From contig JAPFFF010000010.1 of NCBI GenBank assembly GCA_039105265.1, positions 3,100,001-3,164,000 of the forward strand: DNA of 64,000 bases. Reading direction: 5' to 3'. A program made the translations under genes and the position numbers. This DNA is from Tritrichomonas musculus. Lineage: Eukaryota > Parabasalia > Tritrichomonadida > Tritrichomonadidae. Numbering within the stretch: position 1 is the first letter of the stretch; every line of letters begins with the position of its first letter. Below the pieces are notes generated by a model that made no database searches, was not told the origin of the DNA, and worked only from the letters and a program-made list of their open reading frames with translations. Positions 58,972 to 64,000 of the stretch are shown in pieces.

Positions 58972-61107
58972 AAAAAATGGTTTAATTTGAAAAAGCATTG
59001 AAATTTTTAAAATTCAATGTTTTAACTATAAAAATTAATCCACCCATTTTTAATCAAACAACTTTTATTGCAAGAACAAAAAGTTAAACATTAAGAATAA
59101 TAGTTAAATTAAATAAAAAACATAATTTTATAATCAATTAAATATAAAAAACGCCATTTTTTATATTTTAATTTCAAAGTAAATTCATTTTTTTGTCGTG
59201 ATGTTTATATTTTTATGAATGCATTTTTTTGTAATATTTTTTAGAGAGGCCAGTAATTATGTGTTTATTAAAATAAAATTGATTTTAATGATTATAAAAA
59301 TTATAATTATGTGAATTAAAAAAGTGATTAATTATATCAAGTGAAAATAATCATATCAATACTCAAAATTTGAAATAATATTTGAAAAAGTGTCATCCAA
59401 AGATTATTCCCATTTCAATTTTGAAACAAAAATTTCTAAAATCCAAAAAGTATTTCTAAGAATTATGGTAAAAAATTGAATATAAATTGTGAGGTGATAT
59501 ATTTGGTAGTTCTTTTCATTTTTTATGATAAAAAAATCAAAACATGATTAAAAAAAGTTCATATTTAATCATTTCAAAATTTATAGTTTTAATCTTTCAT
59601 TATCATTTCCATTAATTATATTAATAATAGTCATTATATTTTTTTAATCTTTTACAAGACAAAGATTAAACAATATACAAATTGATTAGTTGCTATAATA
59701 TTTATATATACATAAGAAATTATACATTTATTTTTATTATTTATATTTTTTATATCAAATTCATTTCCAAATTAATATTATTATTGCAAGATTTTATTCA
59801 TAATTTAAAAATATGAGTTATTAGTTATTGATACTTTACACTATTATGATTTATAATCAATTTTTCTTTAAATTAATATTTTTTCCATATATTATCAATT
59901 TGGTTTATATTTCCAAATAATTGATAAAAACAATAAAATACATAATAATTTTATAAATACGAAAGCATATACACCAATATTTTTTTATTTTGATAAAATT
60001 AAATTATTATATAATAATTTAGTAAAATAAATTTTTTGAAAAATACTAATTCATGCTATTATAATAAATATAATCCAATCATTTTGCAATATTTTTATTA
60101 ATATAAATTTTTTTAAATCCTTATTTATTTATTTTTTAATAAAAGGACTTTGGAGCAAATAATTTGAACAAATAAAATGGAGATTTTAGTGATATATACA
60201 TTATTTTTTTTATATATCATAATCATGTGATAATTTAGTTTTATTTTTAGCCGATCAAAATTCTTTTTCATTCAAATATTTCAAAATAATAAAATAAAAA
60301 ATATAGAATTTTTTCAGAAATATAATCAATTTTTTTTTATTCTTCACAAAAGTTGCAACCAGATATTTATTTTGTGCTCAAACTTTTAAAAATTTTCTGA
60401 ATGATAGATTTTAAAAAGTTTAGATGGTTTCAACTTTTTTATTAATTCCTCAATTTTCTGTTGGTAATGTATAATTTTCTAAGATAAATATAAATATTGT
60501 CATCATTTCATAAATGATTTTTTTATGACTCATATTTAATAATCAACTAAAATATATTTTATTTTATGATCAAAAAATCGAAAATTAAACTTTTATTAAT
60601 TGTTGATTTTATTTTATATATATAAATATTATAGTTATCAATTTGCAAATTCATTTAGTAATTTCTTTTTTTTGATATATTATATATTATAATTATGTTT
60701 AAGAAAACTGAAAAATTACGAAATGATTTTATATGATATCAAACACTACGTAAATCCCACAAAACATATTCATCATTTAGATTAAAATATTTATTATATC
60801 TTATTTTACAAAACGGAAAAAGATTTTTTTTATTCATTATATTTTTAATAATCAAAAGGAAAAATTTGTCAGCAGTTATATTTATAAAAAAAATAAGATA
60901 ATATTTCGACATTTCTGACCTATTTGAAGTTTTTTTCTAGTCAATCTTTTGAAAAGTTCGTTTCGATTTTTTTTTTTTAATTTATAAGATAAACCATTCC
61001 ACTAGTAACTAATATAAATAAATATGTTTATTTTTGTAAAAAATAATTATTTTTTTGTGATTTTTTATTATGCGATTCCATTATGCTCTTTTATATTCAA
61101 ACTTTAT
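58972..61107. other. long AT-rich intergenic region, no gene seen
   Basis: About 2.1 kb of extremely AT-rich DNA with stops in all frames. No RNA gene, repeat unit or coding remnant recognised. Confidence 0.6.
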
Positions 61108-62601
61108 TTACATTAATTTAGATAAAAGCTCAACAATTTCATGATAATTTTTACTCATTGTATAGACAATTGCAGTTTTATATATAATTTTAATCGATAA
61201 TTCCATAAATCATTCAAAATTTCAATCCCATGAAAAAAGTTAGATTTGAATTTCATAAATATTTTTAATTTCAAATATCTTTGATGTTTACATCAATGTT
61301 TTCTTGATTTAATAATAATTCAACAATTTCAATATATCCTTTTTTAGCAGCATTAATCAACGCTGTCTTATCAAATGATTGAATAAAATTCCATAAACCA
61401 TTCAAATATTCAATCATATGAAAAAAGATAGATTAAAATATTATTAAATTATTTTTTGATTTCAAATATCTTTGCTGTTGACATCAATGCCTTCTTGCTT
61501 TAATAATAATTCAACAATTTTTGTATGGCCTTCATATGCAGCAATAATCAATACTGTCTCATTAAACTTTTGAAAAAAAATTCCAATGAATAAAGTTAGA
61601 TTAGAATATTATGAGAATTTTAGATTTCAAATGCTTTTAATGTTGATATCAATGCCTTCTTGTTTTAATAATAATTCGACAATTTCTATATTACCTTTTC
61701 TAGCAGCATTCATCAGAGGTGTCTTATTTAATCTATCGAGTTAAATTCCATAAAACATTTACATATTTAATATTGTTAAAAAAAGTATATTTTAATATCA
61801 TAAAATAAACATTTGGTTTCAAATGTCTTTGCAGTTGATTTCAATGCTTTCTTGTCTTAATAATAATTCAACCATTTTTGTACGGCCTCCATATGAGGCA
61901 TGCAACAATGCTGTCCAATTAAATACTTGAGTTAAATCCCACAAATCATTCAAATATTCAATTCTATAAAAAATATAATTGATTTGAGTTTCATTATTGT
62001 TTTTGATTTCTAATGTCTTTGCTGTTGATATCGATACTTTTTTGATTTAATAGTAATTCAACAATATCTGTATAGACTTCATATGCAGCAATCATCAGAG
62101 CCGTCCAATTAAAAACTTGAGTTAAATTCCATAAATCATTCAAATACTTAATTCTATAAAAAAAAAATTAGATTTGAATATAATGAATACTTTATGATTT
62201 CAAATGTCCTTGCTGTTGATATCAATACCTTCTTGACTTAATAATAATTTAACAATATCTGTATGTCCTTCATATGCAGCAATTATCAAAGCGGTTTGAT
62301 TAAATTTTCTAGTTAAATTCCATAAATCATTCAAATATTCAATTCTATAAAAAATAGTTTTGAATATAATGAATTCTTTATGATTTTAAATGTTTTTGCT
62401 GTTGACGTCAATTCTTTCTTGACTTAATAATAATTTAACAATATCTGTATGACCTTCATATGTAGCAAACATCAATGCTGTACAATTTAAACTCTCGATT
62501 TGAATATCATAAATCATTCAAATATTTCAATATAAACAAAAAGTAAGATTCGAATTTCAAAAACATTTTTGATCTCAAATGATATTCAAAACATTAAAAT
62601 T
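61108..62601 (-). repeat. interrupted ankyrin array 3 (7 units plus cap)
   Basis: On the minus strand, seven ankyrin units start near (upper coordinate) 62490, 62300, 62105, 61915, 61735, 61550 and 61365, with pattern TALI(N/I)AA.KGYIEIVELLL.QE and ending IDVNIKDI then TGA. A cap (KTAIVYTMSKNYHEIVELLS) ends at TAA 61108-61110. The spacers of the upper units are themselves closely similar (TTTATGGAATTTAAC; GAATATTTGAATGATTTATG), so exon-like unit and spacer amplified together with a period of ~185-200 bp. They carry the same TGGAATT box as the other arrays. Confidence 0.75.
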
Positions 62602-63753
62602 TTAAATTTTTGCATTTACATCAATGATTCCTTCTTCTAAATAAATTTTGACAAGTTCGTAATAATCAAATTTGCAAAAATAAAAAAACAAGTTTTTACA
62701 TTTCATATTTTCTGGGAAAAATGAATAATTATAATACTTAATTGCATATTGATAAAGTTTGTCATAATATTCGTTTTCAATGTCATTTGGCAAATTTTTT
62801 TCTTTGATTAAATAGTCGATGATGTATTTTGAAACATCATTGTGATGACATTTAATCGATTCTTCGAGAATTCTATTATAATAATAATCTAGTGGAACTT
62901 GATTGTCTTCAAGATACTTGATCAGTTCTGCATTTTTACTATGAATTGCATAGATCCACATATCTGATGTCAATTCAGCTTTCCCATTAATTCTCATGTA
63001 CCTGAAGATGTCATTTGATCCGTAAAATGACGCGTATTCAATTAATTTTACATTTGACTCATTATTCAAAAGTTGATTTGTTTCAAATATTGATTTTTCA
63101 ATGCAATTTTCAAGTGAAATATTATTTCTGTTAACATAAGCACCAAATTCTTTCACTTGATTCGTTCGAATCAATTCACATAAATAGCTGTCATTTTCTC
63201 CTTTTCTCCTTTTTTCATAAAAATCTTCTGGAACTTCTTTCTTGATTTTTTAAATAAATTCAATTTTATTTAAATTTGAATTTTTATTTCTATATTTTTG
63301 AAGGAACTCGTCGGTTAAAAACGGTTTGATTTCTGGTGCAAAATATTCACAATATTGGCTTCTCAAATATTCATTACTTGTAATTCGTGAAACAATGCAT
63401 TCATCAATTCTCATTATTTTTTCTTCAATAAGAAATAGAAGGATTCGCTTGTTGTCATTGAAAACTTCGAAAATTTCTGAATTTGTAAAATATTTGCAGA
63501 TTTTTTCTTTGAAATACACTAAAATTTGCATTATTTTATTAATAAAATTGTGAATACGTTGATGATTGTTTCCAATGACATTTATTAGTCGCAATATTGA
63601 CTTGATTTCTTGTTTGCCTTCATTTATTTGAAAATCAGTAATCATCTTAACAAAATTTTCATAATTTTCTTCTGCGTTCAATTCATCTTCGAGAAAGTCA
63701 AGAAGAACACTCTGAACCTTTTTCATTTTCTCTTTCAATTCTTCAATACTCAT
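62602..63753 (-). pseudogene. DUF3447 ankyrin gene, first block, with one in-frame stop
   Basis: A paralogue of 1510-2667 that starts MSIEELKEKMKKVQ at 63753 (the longer open frame upstream is not conserved). A single TAA at about 63250, after SNLNKIEFI, interrupts an otherwise continuous frame that resumes KIKKEVPEDFYEKRRKGEND and runs to 62602. The flanking residues align with the paralogue's DIPIDFNEKRQEGESDDY, so nothing else is missing. It is followed by ankyrin array 3 on the same strand. Either a young pseudogene or a sequencing error; read-through is less likely. Confidence 0.75.
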
Positions 63754-64000
63754 TAAAATCTTTTTTTTTTGAAAATTTTTTAGACATACCATATGAAAAA
63801 AAATTTTTTTTGAATGGATAAAATGAGTTTTTCATTCAAATTTAATCAACATAAATCTCCAAATCAAATTAGAAAATCCTTCCAATATTTTAATATGTTA
63901 TTATATATAATGTGTTCTATTTATAAATATGGTTTGTTTCGATTATTACTGTTTTTTAAATACTTTTGACACTTTACATCCGATCGCAGTACTGTTATAC

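Overview
The window looks like nuclear DNA of a parabasalid protist, most probably a trichomonad close to Tritrichomonas foetus or Trichomonas vaginalis. It is very AT-rich and most genes are single ORFs. Several start codons lie 2-22 bases downstream of a trichomonad-type initiator (TCA, then C/T, then A/T). The gene families are the ones trichomonads have expanded: BspA-like leucine-rich repeat proteins, DUF3447/ankyrin proteins, TKL-like kinases, small R2R3 Myb proteins, and DNA transposons. I recognise families from sequence patterns only and ran no search, so the species is an inference.

Layout. 1-3.6 kb: an LRR protein, then a DUF3447 gene followed by an interrupted ankyrin array. 4.0-15.9 kb: a recent tandem array (unit 4445 bp) of two DTEG-type large GTPases in divergent pairs, with old fragments of neighbouring genes at its edges and inside each unit. 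15.9-22.2 kb: a broken elongation-factor-like GTPase with an unusual N-terminal fusion, a kinase relic, and an RBR-type E3 ligase. 22.7-25.8 kb: a divergent pair of AIG1/septin-like GTPases sharing a promoter. 25.9-28.5 kb: relics and one small acidic ORF. 28.7-32.3 kb: a DNA transposon that has split a tRNA-Glu gene; its transposase carries a Mei2-like RRM pair. 32.6-40.2 kb: a four-GAF cyclic nucleotide phosphodiesterase, a BspA-like LRR protein and a divergent kinase. 40.9-45.8 kb: a TKL-like kinase whose ankyrin tail continues as about 16 interrupted units, then a tRNA-Gly. 46-51.1 kb: a broken kinase, MITEs, a long hairpin and two truncated transposases joined head to head. 51.1-54.4 kb: an unclassified element of foreign composition with a broken helicase and a 15-bp minisatellite. 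55.8-59 kb: a Myb-kinase fusion and a R2R3 Myb. 61.1-63.8 kb: a second DUF3447 gene with an interrupted ankyrin array.

Two candidates for something undescribed stand out. First, all three ankyrin arrays have the same layout: one intact ankyrin repeat about every 190-200 bp, separated by stop-containing spacers that carry a TGGAATTY box and lack consistent GT/AG ends. This could be non-canonical splicing or an unusual repeat-amplification process. Second, the P-element-like transposon with an RNA-binding front end sits inside a tRNA gene with an 8-bp target duplication.
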